Source: GCA-2746795 sp046496595 (GTDB lineage: Bacteria > Chloroflexota > Anaerolineae > Promineifilales > Promineifilaceae). From it: 7,533 nucleotides of DNA. Below are positions 1 through 6,063 of this stretch, piece by piece (the stretch's first letter is position 1; every line of letters begins with the position of its first letter). Location: the NCBI GenBank assembly GCA_046496595.1, contig JAWOGU010000690.1, positions 1 to 7,533 of the forward strand. Reading direction: 5' to 3'. Position numbers and translations under genes: made by a program. The notes beneath the pieces are model-generated. The model saw nothing but the letters and a program-made list of their open reading frames with translations, was not told where the DNA came from and ran no database searches.

Positions 1-1
1 A

Positions 2-238
2 CGGAGAAAAGCAAGCTACCGATACTGGCTCTCTCCCGATGATGATTTGAATTGGAATATGGGGGTTTGCTTAATAGGTTCAGGTGTAGCTGCTATTATG
101 GTCTCAACCATTTACTTTTTTGAGGATTCGGTTCTCGTTTTTTTACCGTTAGGTGGCCTCGTTCTTTTTGCCTTCTCGTTATATAAAATGAAGCGGACTG
201 AAAAAGAAATAAGAAAAATAAAAGATGGCGGAAAATAA
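2..238 (+). CDS. C-terminal part of a small membrane protein (5' end outside window)
   Basis: The reading frame is open from base 2 to the TAA at 236-238, so this is most likely the 3' end of a gene that begins left of the window. Internal starts (TTG at 47, ATG at 59) exist but have no convincing Shine-Dalgarno sequence. The visible product has a polar, aromatic stretch (RYWLSPDDDLNW), then two hydrophobic segments (about VCLIGSGVAAIMVSTIYFF and VLVFLPLGGLVLFAFSLY) separated by a short acidic turn (EDS), and a lysine-rich cytoplasmic-type tail (KMKRTEKEIRKIKDGGK). This is a two-helix hairpin topology. I recognise no family. The DNA is clearly more AT-rich than the genes that follow, so it may have a different origin. 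It abuts or overlaps the next gene (14-base overlap with the ATG at 225, or a 1-base gap to the ATG at 240), which suggests cotranscription. Confidence 0.5.
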   Translation, partial: RRKASYRYWLSPDDDLNWNMGVCLIGSGVAAIMVSTIYFFEDSVLVFLPLGGLVLFAFSLYKMKRTEKEIRKIKDGGK

Positions 239-875
239 CATGAGCACAAACCTAAATCAAGAATTTGGGCGAATACTACGTGCCTCCACCGCAGGTTTCG
301 CTGTTGGTTGCCGGGTGGGGGAATTAAAAACGCCCGCCTTCGGCAGCCTCGTCAAAGCACAGCCCGTAGACGAGCGTGAAGCTATCTACGGCCTCATCTA
401 TGACATGCACATCGACGATGATCCGCTGGTGCGGCGGCTGGTGCTAGCGGAAAACCCGCCGGAATCCGTCATCAACGACCAGCGGGACAACCGCCTGCTG
501 CCCATTGAGATGAGCGTCCTGGCGGTGGGTTACACGCAGAACGGCGCTATCCGCCACAGCCTGCCGCCCCGCCCCCCGCTCAATCTTGACCCTGTCGAAC
601 TCTGCCTGGAGCGCGAGGAAATCATGCGCTTCACCGACAACCTGGGCTACCTGCGCCTCATCCTGCGCGCCCAAGGCGGCAGCGTGCCTGTAGACCAACT
701 GCTCGTGGCCCACATCAGCCAGGTCCACGCCCTGCGCGGCGGCGACAATACCTGGGCCATGCGCGTCATTAGCGAGCTTATCGAGCTGCTCCGCGCCAAC
801 TACGACGTGCTGATTCCCACGCTGGAAGCGGTCAGCGAAGCGCTGCCGGATATGCCATTAACGATTAACGATTGA
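225..875 (+). CDS. HAS-barrel-like protein, possible HerA partner
   Basis: The product is 216 residues from the ATG at 225, or 211 from the ATG at 240. The second start has a GGCGGA element 7 bases upstream and may be the true one. Residues ~17-105 resemble the HAS barrel (HerA-ATP synthase barrel) at the N-terminus of HerA ATPases: G-S-L-V followed by a loop and I-Y-G-L-I-Y-D, with a downstream P-L-V-R. The HerA-like protein in this window has a matching G-S-F-L-V and Y-Y-G-L-V-T-D block. Residues ~122-205 look alpha-helical, with many charged and leucine residues (LRLILRAQ, VISELIELLRANYD). No ATPase motif, signal peptide or membrane segment is seen. The family resemblance is by eye. The role is inferred: an adaptor or regulatory subunit acting with a HerA/NurA-type DNA-processing complex. 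The last codons (PLTIND) are encoded inside a heptad repeat, so the native C-terminus may have been changed. A purely structural HAS-like barrel with another partner remains possible. Confidence 0.6.
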   Translation: MAENNMSTNLNQEFGRILRASTAGFAVGCRVGELKTPAFGSLVKAQPVDEREAIYGLIYDMHIDDDPLVRRLVLAENPPESVINDQRDNRLLPIEMSVLAVGYTQNGAIRHSLPPRPPLNLDPVELCLEREEIMRFTDNLGYLRLILRAQGGSVPVDQLLVAHISQVHALRGGDNTWAMRVISELIELLRANYDVLIPTLEAVSEALPDMPLTIND

Positions 876-892
876 CGATTGGGGATTGGGGA
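858..892. repeat. five tandem heptads (GATT-type simple repeat)
   Basis: Five contiguous 7-base units are visible: TTAACGA, TTAACGA, TTGACGA, TTGGGGA, TTGGGGA. Every unit keeps TT at the start and GA at the end. The TGA stop of the preceding gene (873-875) lies inside the third unit, so the tract contributes that protein's last residues. The array then reaches to within 5 bases of the end of the convergent corA gene. No terminator-like hairpin is seen here, so the repeat is the only structure between the two convergent genes. Confidence 0.85.
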
Positions 893-896
893 TTCT

Positions 897-1826
897 CTAG
901 AGCCAGTGTTTTCGTTTTAGATACCACAGAACAAGCACCGTAATTAAAACGGCCGTGGCATTGATCGCATAAAACGGAATGGGGTGTGAACCATATGGCA
1001 GCGCCACGTTCATGCCAAAGACGGTGGCAATGACGGTAATCGGCACGCTGATCAGCGTCACTAACGTCAACAGGCGCACGACTTCATCAATGCGGTGCGA
1101 CGCCAGGGTGTCTATCGTCTCAGATAAACCGGCGATTACTTCTCGTTGTTCATCCAGCATCGACCCGATCTGCGCCAGATGATCGCCAATGTCGCCCCAA
1201 TAGATATTCAGGTCATCGTGGATAAAATGCCAGTCTCCTTTTTCTAATTCATAAACCACTTTAATTTGTGGCACAAGGATGTGGCGCAAGGAGATAACAT
1301 CCCGCCGGGCCAGCGCTACCTCCTGTAAAATGTGCGACGTATCAGCGCTAAAGAGATCGTGCTCAATGTGACGGATTTTTTGGTTCACTTTGTGCAGGAT
1401 GGGATAACAATATTGAGTCAACACATTGAGGATTTCATACAACACCGGGCTGGCGCCGTGTTCCATCAACTTTTCAGAAGCAACCGGATCTGCTTGAATG
1501 GTGTCAAACAAATCGTTGAGCGGTTTTAGCGTTCCTTGATGGGAGGTGACGAGAACGCCTTTGGTGATGAAAATATCGACTTCTGCCGGCTGACAGATGA
1601 GTGAAGAGGGATCCCATCGCGGAAACTGGGTAACGAGGAATACATAATCATCATGATGGTCCAGTTTGGGAAATTCTGACTCAGTCAGGCAGTCTTTGAG
1701 ATTGAGTGGATGAAACTGCGGATAGCGTTCCCGAAGTTGGTCCATATCTGCCTGAGTTGGTTTGACAATATTCGTCCAGGTAACGTGCTCGGTGTTGATG
1801 ATGGTGGTTGACATGCGCCTGATCAT
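897..1826 (-). CDS. corA: CorA-family magnesium/cobalt transport protein
   Basis: The product is a 309-residue member of the CorA/2-TM-GxN family, pentameric inner-membrane channels that take up Mg2+ (also Co2+ or Ni2+). The sequence shows a soluble N-terminal domain (to ~residue 245) with an alpha/beta part (DYVFLVTQFPRW, VDIFITKGVLVTSH) and a long helical stalk. This is followed by TM1 (~249-270), the diagnostic G-M-N at 271-273 at the end of TM1, a short periplasmic loop (VALPYGSHPIP) and TM2 (~284-303), ending in the typical basic C-terminus KRKHWL. Length is near the family norm, so the gene appears intact. The ATG at 1826 is the longest start. The ATG at 1814 (residue 5) has a weak AGGCG three bases upstream and is equally possible; neither has a strong ribosome binding site. 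The gene is convergent with the upstream gene and divergent from the mazEF operon. I see no convincing promoter for it in the 138-base divergent gap. Confidence 0.93.
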   Translation of the reverse strand: MIRRMSTTIINTEHVTWTNIVKPTQADMDQLRERYPQFHPLNLKDCLTESEFPKLDHHDDYVFLVTQFPRWDPSSLICQPAEVDIFITKGVLVTSHQGTLKPLNDLFDTIQADPVASEKLMEHGASPVLYEILNVLTQYCYPILHKVNQKIRHIEHDLFSADTSHILQEVALARRDVISLRHILVPQIKVVYELEKGDWHFIHDDLNIYWGDIGDHLAQIGSMLDEQREVIAGLSETIDTLASHRIDEVVRLLTLVTLISVPITVIATVFGMNVALPYGSHPIPFYAINATAVLITVLVLWYLKRKHWL

Positions 1827-1893
1827 AGGAAAGAACCGGGGACTTGTCGAGGGGTCATTTGGGGGATACAGCGCCGTCTCTGGACGAGGCCAC

Positions 1894-1923
1894 TTGGCGA
1901 CCGATGCGTAATTACTTTATAAT
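1894..1923 (+). promoter_or_regulatory. sigma70-like promoter of the mazE-mazF-herA operon
   Basis: A consensus -10 box TATAAT (1918-1923) is preceded, with an 18-base spacer, by TTGGCG (1894-1899), a 4/6 match to TTGACA. Transcription would start near 1930, about 35 bases before the mazE ATG. The surrounding ~60 bases are AT-rich compared with the genes on either side. No other comparable promoter is seen before mazE. Confidence 0.65.
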
Positions 1924-1936
1924 AACATTTGATGTT
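1924..1936. promoter_or_regulatory. candidate MazE/MazEF operator (inverted repeat)
   Basis: AACAT-TTG-ATGTT is a perfect 5-bp dyad with a 3-base centre, directly abutting the -10 box and covering the predicted start of transcription. MazE-type antitoxins of the AbrB fold commonly repress their own operon, alone or with MazF, by binding such palindromes. The position fits; the assignment is inferred, and a 5-bp dyad in AT-rich DNA can occur by chance. Confidence 0.4.
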
Positions 1937-1964
1937 TTTTCAATAACTATTCCGGAGGTGAAAT

Positions 1965-2222
1965 ATGCCCCAGTTGATTAAAATTGGTAATTCGCGAGGG
2001 ATTCGCATTCCTAAAACACTCATTGAGCAGGCAGGGTTGGAGTCACAAGAACTGGAGTTTGCTCTTGTGGAAGATGGCTTGTTGATCAAGCCGGTACATT
2101 ATCATGCACGTCAGGGTTGGGAAAAACGTATCCGGGAAGCTGTGCAAGCCTATGGTGAAGCGGAATTTGAGAGCGACTGGTTGGATGCCCCATTAACAGA
2201 TGACGACACATGGGAGTGGTAG
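1965..2222 (+). CDS. mazE: MazE-type antitoxin (SpoVT-AbrB domain)
   Basis: The product is 85 residues. Residues 1-45 carry the SpoVT-AbrB swapped-hairpin DNA-binding domain, with the hallmark KIGNSRGIRIPK and following EQAGL, LEF and GLLIKPV strands. The C-terminal part (~48-85) is charged and ends in an acidic, Trp-rich tail (SDWLDAPLTDDDTWEW). This resembles the flexible MazE tail that wraps around and blocks MazF. The start is well fixed by GGAGG at 1954-1958, six bases before the ATG. The stop lies one base before the mazF start, implying translational coupling. Expected role: neutralise MazF by direct binding and autorepress the operon through the dyad over the start site. The gene looks complete and close to the family's usual size (~80 residues). 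Confidence 0.93.
   Translation: MPQLIKIGNSRGIRIPKTLIEQAGLESQELEFALVEDGLLIKPVHYHARQGWEKRIREAVQAYGEAEFESDWLDAPLTDDDTWEW
2212..2216 (+). promoter_or_regulatory. ribosome binding site that sets the mazF start
   Basis: GGGAG lies seven bases before the ATG at 2224, within the last codons of mazE. It favours 2224 over the in-frame ATG at 2200, which would add eight residues with no family counterpart. Confidence 0.75.
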
Positions 2223-2223
2223 C

Positions 2224-2541
2224 ATGAAACGGTTTGAGGTTTGGCTGGTACAGCTTGATCCGACAGTGGGTAGTGAAATCAACAAAACCCGACCTTGTGT
2301 TATTATTTCGCCTGATGAAATGGCGGTTCTGGCTACCGTGATTGTGGCTCCGTTAACCAGCAAAGGGTTTTCGTTTCCCGGCCGTATTGCCACTCAATTT
2401 GAAGGGAAGCGCGGTCTGATTTTGCTGGATCAAATGCGCACAGTAGACAAACGTCGACTTTTCCGCAAGATGGGGATAATCGACGAAACAACAAAAAATG
2501 ATTTGTGCCAGACGCTGCAAGAGATGTTTGTTTGTGGATAA
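2224..2541 (+). CDS. mazF: MazF/PemK-type endoribonuclease toxin
   Basis: The product is 105 residues, close to the usual MazF/PemK length (~110). It shows the family pattern in order: FEVWLVQLDPTVGSE near the N-terminus, NKTRPCVIIS (20-29), VIVAPLTS (39-46) and a later LLDQMRTVDKRRL strand. R23 and T45 occupy the positions of the catalytic Arg and Ser/Thr of characterised MazF enzymes, so the protein is probably active. MazF toxins cut single-stranded RNA at short sequence motifs and stop growth when the antitoxin is lost. The specificity here cannot be read from sequence. The gene begins 1 base after mazE and ends 12 bases before the herA-like gene. All three appear to share the promoter at 1894-1923. 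Confidence 0.93.
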   Translation: MKRFEVWLVQLDPTVGSEINKTRPCVIISPDEMAVLATVIVAPLTSKGFSFPGRIATQFEGKRGLILLDQMRTVDKRRLFRKMGIIDETTKNDLCQTLQEMFVCG

Positions 2542-2553
2542 TGAAGAGGAATT

Positions 2554-4269
2554 ATGAGTGACTCAATTGGTTACATTGTCGGTGGTGGTTTAAAGGAAGG
2601 GTTTCGCATCCGGTTGACGGTGCCGGCCGATACCGTGCAGGAAGGCAGCTTTTTGGTGTGCGACAACGGCCGTTTCCGCTATTATGGCCTCGTCACAGAT
2701 CTGCAACTGGGCGCCACCGACCCCCGTTTCGCCGACGAAAAAACCGACCGGATGCACCCCGCCATCCAGCAGGCGCTCCTGGGCAAAACCCTCTACACCA
2801 CCCTGGAAATGTATCCCACCCTGCTCATGGATCGCGGCCCGGAATTGACCGATCCGGAACGTGGTAAGTGGGAAGAAATGAAGGAACGGGGTGAGATTCA
2901 GCCCGGTCCCAAACCGGTCAAAACCGTGCCCGCCCATCACGCTGAGGTGCGCCCCGCCGACGAGTCCGACGTGGCCCAAATCTTTGGCGAAGAAGGCCCC
3001 GGCGTTTTCCACATCGGCAATACCATTGAGCAGGGCTACAAGGTTTGCCTGGACCTCAACAAATTCGTCAAGCGCAGCAGCGGCATCTTCGGCGCGACCG
3101 GCACCGGCAAGAGCTTCCTGACGCGCATGGTGCTGGCCGGATTGATGAAGGAAGATGTGGCCGCCGCCCTGGTCTTCGACATGCACAACGAATATGCCTT
3201 CGACGATTTGGATTCTGACAAAGACACCGCCGTGCGCGGACTGAAATCGTTGTTTGGGCAGAAGGTGCAGGTGGCGGCGCTGGGTGCGGGCGCGCAGGTG
3301 CGCGGGCATACGCCGGATTTTACCCTGGAAATTGCCCTCAGCGATTTCCAAACGAGCGACATAAACTTGCTGGCCGAGGCGCTAAATCTAACAGATACGG
3401 CCGCCGTCACCCTGAACGCTCTGGAACGCAGCTTTGAGAAAAATTGGTTTGCGCACTTTATGAAGCTGGAACCGGGCGCCACGGAAACCTATACGACTGA
3501 ATCGGGCAAAACGGTGACGGAACCGGCCGCCAATTCCGTGGCCGCCTGGGCGCGAAACAACAATGTTCACGAGAAAGCGGCCGAGGCGCTGCACCGCAAG
3601 CTCAACCTCATTTATACCAAACCCTACGTGGTAGAGACCCCGGCCGGCGACCCGGTGAAAGCGATTATTGATAAACTGGAAAACGGCCGTCATGTCATCC
3701 TGGGTTTTGGTGAATACGACAATGACCTGGACTACCTGCTCGTCTCCAACATCCTCACCCGCCGCATCCGCCAACATTGGATCAAAAAAACGGAAAACCA
3801 CAAAACAATGGGCGACGCCGCTCCCCGTCCGCTGCTCATTGCCATTGAAGAAGCCCATAAGCTGCTCAACCCGCAGCTCGCCGGCCAGACCGCTTTTGGC
3901 ACGATTGCCCGCGAACTGCGGAAGTATTTTGTGACGCTGCTGGTGGTGGATCAACGGCCGTCGGGCATCGACGACGAAATTATGTCCCAACTGGGCACGC
4001 GCATCACCGGCTGGCTGGGCGACGAAGACGACATTCGCGCTGTACTCACCGGGCTGGCCGGCCGTGACCAGCTTCGTGGCATGTTGGCCCGGCTGCAAGA
4101 AAAAGAGGAAGTGCTGCTTCTCGGTTGGGGCGTCAAAATGCCTATCCCCGTCAAATCCCGCCGCTACGACGAACGCTTCTACGACGCCATCAAAGGACGA
4201 GACAGCGGTAAATCCAGCCCGCTCAGTCACAAATCCCTGGACGACCTCAACGATGACCTGTTTGGCTAG
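2554..4269 (+). CDS. herA: HerA-like hexameric ATPase with N-terminal HAS barrel
   Basis: The product is a 571-residue FtsK/HerA-superfamily ATPase. Residues ~10-90 form a HAS barrel (EGSFLVCDNG, YYGLVTDLQL), joined by a linker to the RecA-like core. Visible motifs are Walker A GATGTGKS at 180-187, a second strand LVFDMHNEY (206-214), Walker B LLIAIEEAHKLL with the glutamate pair E432/E433, and the DQRPSGIDDEIMSQLGTRI block (466-484). The last block holds the conserved Gln/Arg sensor or arginine-finger region of HerA. All core motifs are intact. HerA proteins form ring-shaped DNA translocases that usually act with the NurA nuclease in end resection, and relatives work in phage-defence complexes. 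No nurA is in this window. The start is supported by AGAGGA four bases before the ATG. The 12-base gap to mazF implies cotranscription with the toxin-antitoxin pair. The exact subfamily is uncertain; the C-terminus (SLDDLNDDLFG) is acidic and may be a docking tail. Confidence 0.88.
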   Translation: MSDSIGYIVGGGLKEGFRIRLTVPADTVQEGSFLVCDNGRFRYYGLVTDLQLGATDPRFADEKTDRMHPAIQQALLGKTLYTTLEMYPTLLMDRGPELTDPERGKWEEMKERGEIQPGPKPVKTVPAHHAEVRPADESDVAQIFGEEGPGVFHIGNTIEQGYKVCLDLNKFVKRSSGIFGATGTGKSFLTRMVLAGLMKEDVAAALVFDMHNEYAFDDLDSDKDTAVRGLKSLFGQKVQVAALGAGAQVRGHTPDFTLEIALSDFQTSDINLLAEALNLTDTAAVTLNALERSFEKNWFAHFMKLEPGATETYTTESGKTVTEPAANSVAAWARNNNVHEKAAEALHRKLNLIYTKPYVVETPAGDPVKAIIDKLENGRHVILGFGEYDNDLDYLLVSNILTRRIRQHWIKKTENHKTMGDAAPRPLLIAIEEAHKLLNPQLAGQTAFGTIARELRKYFVTLLVVDQRPSGIDDEIMSQLGTRITGWLGDEDDIRAVLTGLAGRDQLRGMLARLQEKEEVLLLGWGVKMPIPVKSRRYDERFYDAIKGRDSGKSSPLSHKSLDDLNDDLFG

Positions 4270-4294
4270 GCGCCCGTCTAAAATGACGGGGCGC
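4270..4294. terminator. bulged hairpin after herA (possible terminator)
   Basis: GCGCCCGTC (4270-4278) pairs with GACGGG-G-CGC (4285-4294), with a single bulged G and a TAAAAT loop. It begins right after the herA stop. No T-run follows on either strand, so it is not a canonical intrinsic terminator. It may act with the palindrome that follows as a block between the convergent herA and regulator genes. Confidence 0.45.
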
Positions 4295-4327
4295 AGATTG
4301 GACCAATCTCCAAGATTGGTCCAATCT
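4295..4327. repeat. perfect nested palindrome between convergent genes
   Basis: Two 15-base arms, AGATTGGACCAATCT (4295-4309) and AGATTGGTCCAATCT (4313-4327), are exact reverse complements around a CCA centre. Each arm is itself a 7-1-7 palindrome (AGATTGG-N-CCAATCT). The element therefore contains four alternating copies of one heptamer and can fold either as one long hairpin or as two short ones. It sits in the 72-base gap between two convergent gene ends. It could be a bidirectional transcription barrier, a dispersed REP- or MITE-like unit, or a protein-binding site; the sequence does not decide which. Confidence 0.85.
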
Positions 4328-4341
4328 AAAAACGAGACGCT

Positions 4342-5850
4342 TTATTCGCGCAGTTGAGCGACGGCGCGGCTGAGGGCTTTTTTGCGCGCGCGTTTGGCCT
4401 CTTTGGCTAGCATTTTGGTGGGCGGCGCTACGCGCACATGGCATTCTTCGGCGGTCAGGGGGCAGCGTTCGCAGGTTTCATTGATGATCGCATGGGGAAT
4501 CGCCGGATCGTCCACGAATTTTACCGTGCGGTTCAGGTCTGGTGTCATGCGGAAGCCCACGGTCACACTGCTGCTGACGCCCGGCGACAAAAGCAGCGAG
4601 CGGGCATAACCAAACGCCAGGTACCGCTCTTCCGATTCCAGGTAACGGGAAATATGTACATCGGGGGGTGGGAATTTGTTCTCCGTGCCCAATGCCTGCC
4701 GGTCTGCCATTTCTTGCAGAAGGCGCACCGATAACCAGCGCCGGCAATAATGTTCTTGCAGACCAATGCCGCCCGGCACCAGCAGTTGATTCATGTTCAG
4801 GTGCTTGATCAGGCGGTAGGTGGAATTTTCTTGATGGAAGCGCAGAAAGTGAATTTGGATGTCAAAATGTTGGGGAATCAGCTCGCTGAAGCGGTAGAAC
4901 AACATTTCCGGCGTTACGTCATATTTAGCCAGCATGTCATCCAGCGGCTGCGGGTTCCAGGTGGGCAGGGCGAAAAACTCCTTCAGATCGGCCAGAATGG
5001 CTTTGCGCGGCATGAGCAGTACGCCGCTAAAATAAGCCGCCCGAAAATCGTTGAGCAACTGCTGGAAGGACTTCACTTCGTCGGGGGTGGACGTTTGGGA
5101 GCGCTCCTGTAAGTTCAGATATTTGTAGCCCAGTTCTCGCGCCAGCAAGAATTTGACCTGCCGCTGGTATAGTTTGCCATTCACCAGCAGGCGCGGCGGT
5201 TTGCCCGGCACAAACACGGCGCGAAAGGTGGCAAGTTCCTCAAATTGACCGATGGTTTCATAGTCCAACTGATAGCCAAATTCCTGGGTGAGCAGTTCCT
5301 CTAAAATTTCTCGGGAGACCGGTTCATCATCCTTGATGCCATAGGTTTTGCCAAATTCTGCCAGGAAGGCAAGCACGGCTTCTTCTATGTCCGGGAAATA
5401 ATTTTCGTTAATTTCCTGGTAGGAACGAAGGGCAGCCCGCAAAAAATCCTCTTCGCTGACATCGAAACGGCGGATCATGTCCAGGATGGCATGGAGCAGG
5501 GCGCTGGCTTTTTCCGGCTCCCGCGTGAGCAGGTTGACCAGGTCGCCGGCTTCCAGGCCAAACTCGGCAAAGGGAAAGCGCTGCAACATATTAGAAGAAA
5601 GAGTGGACTCGAGATAGGTCAGGGAGGGCGCCAGTTTGATGGAGACCAGATCGTCGTATTCTTTACCCAGCGCTTCGGCGATTTTCATGATTTTGTCGGC
5701 GCGGGGGTATTTGCGACCTTTCTCGATTTCTGTGACGTAGGAAGGGGAAAGGTCGCACTGGGAGGCAAATTCAGAGAGCGTCAATCCCTCTTCCAGGCGC
5801 GCCTGCCGCACTTTCATGCCAAATATAACGTTTACCAGATTGGGACCCAT
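4342..5850 (-). CDS. RamB/ScfR-type XRE regulator of acetate or short-chain acyl metabolism
   Basis: The product is 502 residues from the ATG at 5850, which has AAGGA seven bases upstream. An in-frame ATG at 5892 would add 14 residues but lacks a ribosome binding site. Residues ~9-70 are an XRE helix-turn-helix (VRQARLEEGLTLSEFASQC, SPSYVTEIEKGRKYPRADKI). The middle carries a degenerate M78/ImmA-like segment, FLLARELGYKYL at ~234-245, where the metallopeptidase HExxH would be expected but both histidines are absent. It is followed by FRAAYFSGVLLMP (~269-281), typical of the RamB/ScfR family. The C-terminal DUF2083 region ends in a C-x2-C-x6-C-H cluster (C460, C463, C470, H471) before RVAPP. 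RamB of Corynebacterium and Mycobacterium controls glyoxylate-shunt and acetate genes. The divergent neighbour here is malate synthase, which fits that role well. The effector and the direction of control are unknown. Autoregulation is suggested by an operator-like site upstream. Confidence 0.85.
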   Translation of the reverse strand: MGPNLVNVIFGMKVRQARLEEGLTLSEFASQCDLSPSYVTEIEKGRKYPRADKIMKIAEALGKEYDDLVSIKLAPSLTYLESTLSSNMLQRFPFAEFGLEAGDLVNLLTREPEKASALLHAILDMIRRFDVSEEDFLRAALRSYQEINENYFPDIEEAVLAFLAEFGKTYGIKDDEPVSREILEELLTQEFGYQLDYETIGQFEELATFRAVFVPGKPPRLLVNGKLYQRQVKFLLARELGYKYLNLQERSQTSTPDEVKSFQQLLNDFRAAYFSGVLLMPRKAILADLKEFFALPTWNPQPLDDMLAKYDVTPEMLFYRFSELIPQHFDIQIHFLRFHQENSTYRLIKHLNMNQLLVPGGIGLQEHYCRRWLSVRLLQEMADRQALGTENKFPPPDVHISRYLESEERYLAFGYARSLLLSPGVSSSVTVGFRMTPDLNRTVKFVDDPAIPHAIINETCERCPLTAEECHVRVAPPTKMLAKEAKRARKKALSRAVAQLRE

Positions 5851-5857
5851 GAGATTT

Positions 5858-5862
5858 TCCTT
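5858..5862 (-). promoter_or_regulatory. ribosome binding site that sets the regulator start
   Basis: Read on the minus strand this is AAGGA, seven bases before the ATG at 5850. No similar element precedes the alternative ATG at 5892, so the shorter protein is preferred. Confidence 0.65.
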
Positions 5863-5927
5863 TTTATGACGCAGTGCGCCAGGATGTGACATTTGTCATG
5901 CGGGAAGGGGAAGATTGGGACTGTACA

Positions 5928-5935
5928 ACGGCCGT
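5928..5935. repeat. ACGGCCGT octamer, one of six in the window
   Basis: The self-complementary octamer ACGGCCGT occurs at 949-956, 2666-2673, 3683-3690, 3954-3961, 5928-5935 and 6738-6745. About 0.1 is expected by chance in 7.5 kb of even composition. Every copy is preceded by A on the plus strand. This copy is the only intergenic one and shares 15 bases (ACAACGGCCGTTTCC) with the copy at 2666. The pattern resembles highly iterated palindromes such as cyanobacterial HIP1. Confidence 0.8.
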
Positions 5936-5995
5936 TTCCCTCGATTACTATTCATCCTATCAACACCTTCATCGGAGCCGCCGCCGAAGCCACAC

Positions 5996-6010
5996 CCTTT
6001 TGTTAAAAGG
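5996..6010. repeat. inverted repeat CCTTTT-GTT-AAAAGG
   Basis: Perfect 6-bp arms surround a 3-base centre, in the presumed 5' leader of the regulator. It could form a weak RNA hairpin or be a protein site. It is followed at ~24- and ~20-base centre spacing by two further dyads. Confidence 0.5.
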
Positions 6011-6020
6011 ACACTGCCTA

Positions 6021-6033
6021 TGACTTGAAGTCA
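6021..6033. repeat. inverted repeat TGACTT-G-AAGTCA
   Basis: A perfect 6-1-6 dyad whose centre lies about 20.5 bp, roughly two helical turns, from the centre of operator-like site 1. Its sequence is unrelated to that site, so if functional it would bind a different protein. Confidence 0.5.
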
Positions 6034-6039
6034 CGCCCT

Positions 6040-6055
6040 TGGCGAATTTTCGCTG
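6040..6055. promoter_or_regulatory. operator-like site 1 (GCGAATTTTCGC core)
   Basis: TGGCGAATTTTCGCTG carries the inverted repeat GCGAA-TT-TTCGC. The 13 bases GCGAATTTTCGCT (6042-6054) recur exactly at 6123-6135. The site lies just downstream, on the minus strand, of a candidate extended -10 of the regulator gene, where a bound repressor would block that promoter. A degenerate relative, GGCAAAATTC, follows at 6058-6067 and overlaps that -10. It contains the GCAAA half-site that I recall for RamB binding sites. The binding protein is inferred to be the RamB-type product. Confidence 0.6.
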
Positions 6056-6063
6056 TTGGCAAA

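Noticed and set aside
2200..2223. Upstream ATG at 2200 as the mazF start
   Set aside because: It would overlap mazE by 23 bases, lacks a ribosome site, and adds eight residues (MTTHGSGS) not seen in the family. The ATG at 2224 has GGGAG at proper spacing.
2590..3351. Long open frame on the minus strand across the 5' half of herA (253 codons)
   Set aside because: It lies wholly within herA, has no ribosome site, and its translation is a low-complexity His/Gly/Phe-rich product typical of an antisense frame of a GC-rich gene.
3388..4230. Long open frame on the minus strand across the 3' half of herA (280 codons)
   Set aside because: It is antisense to the conserved Walker B and sensor regions of herA. 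The product matches no family I know, and codon periodicity belongs to the plus strand.
4295..4327. Classical rho-independent terminator
   Set aside because: The stem is strong but no T-run follows it on either strand, so I list it as a repeat and possible barrier only.
5837..5921. Direct repeat AGATTGGGAC at 5837-5846 and 5912-5921
   Set aside because: It is only ten bases long and one copy lies in the regulator's coding sequence. It resembles the AGATTGG heptamer at 4295 but is too short to separate from chance.
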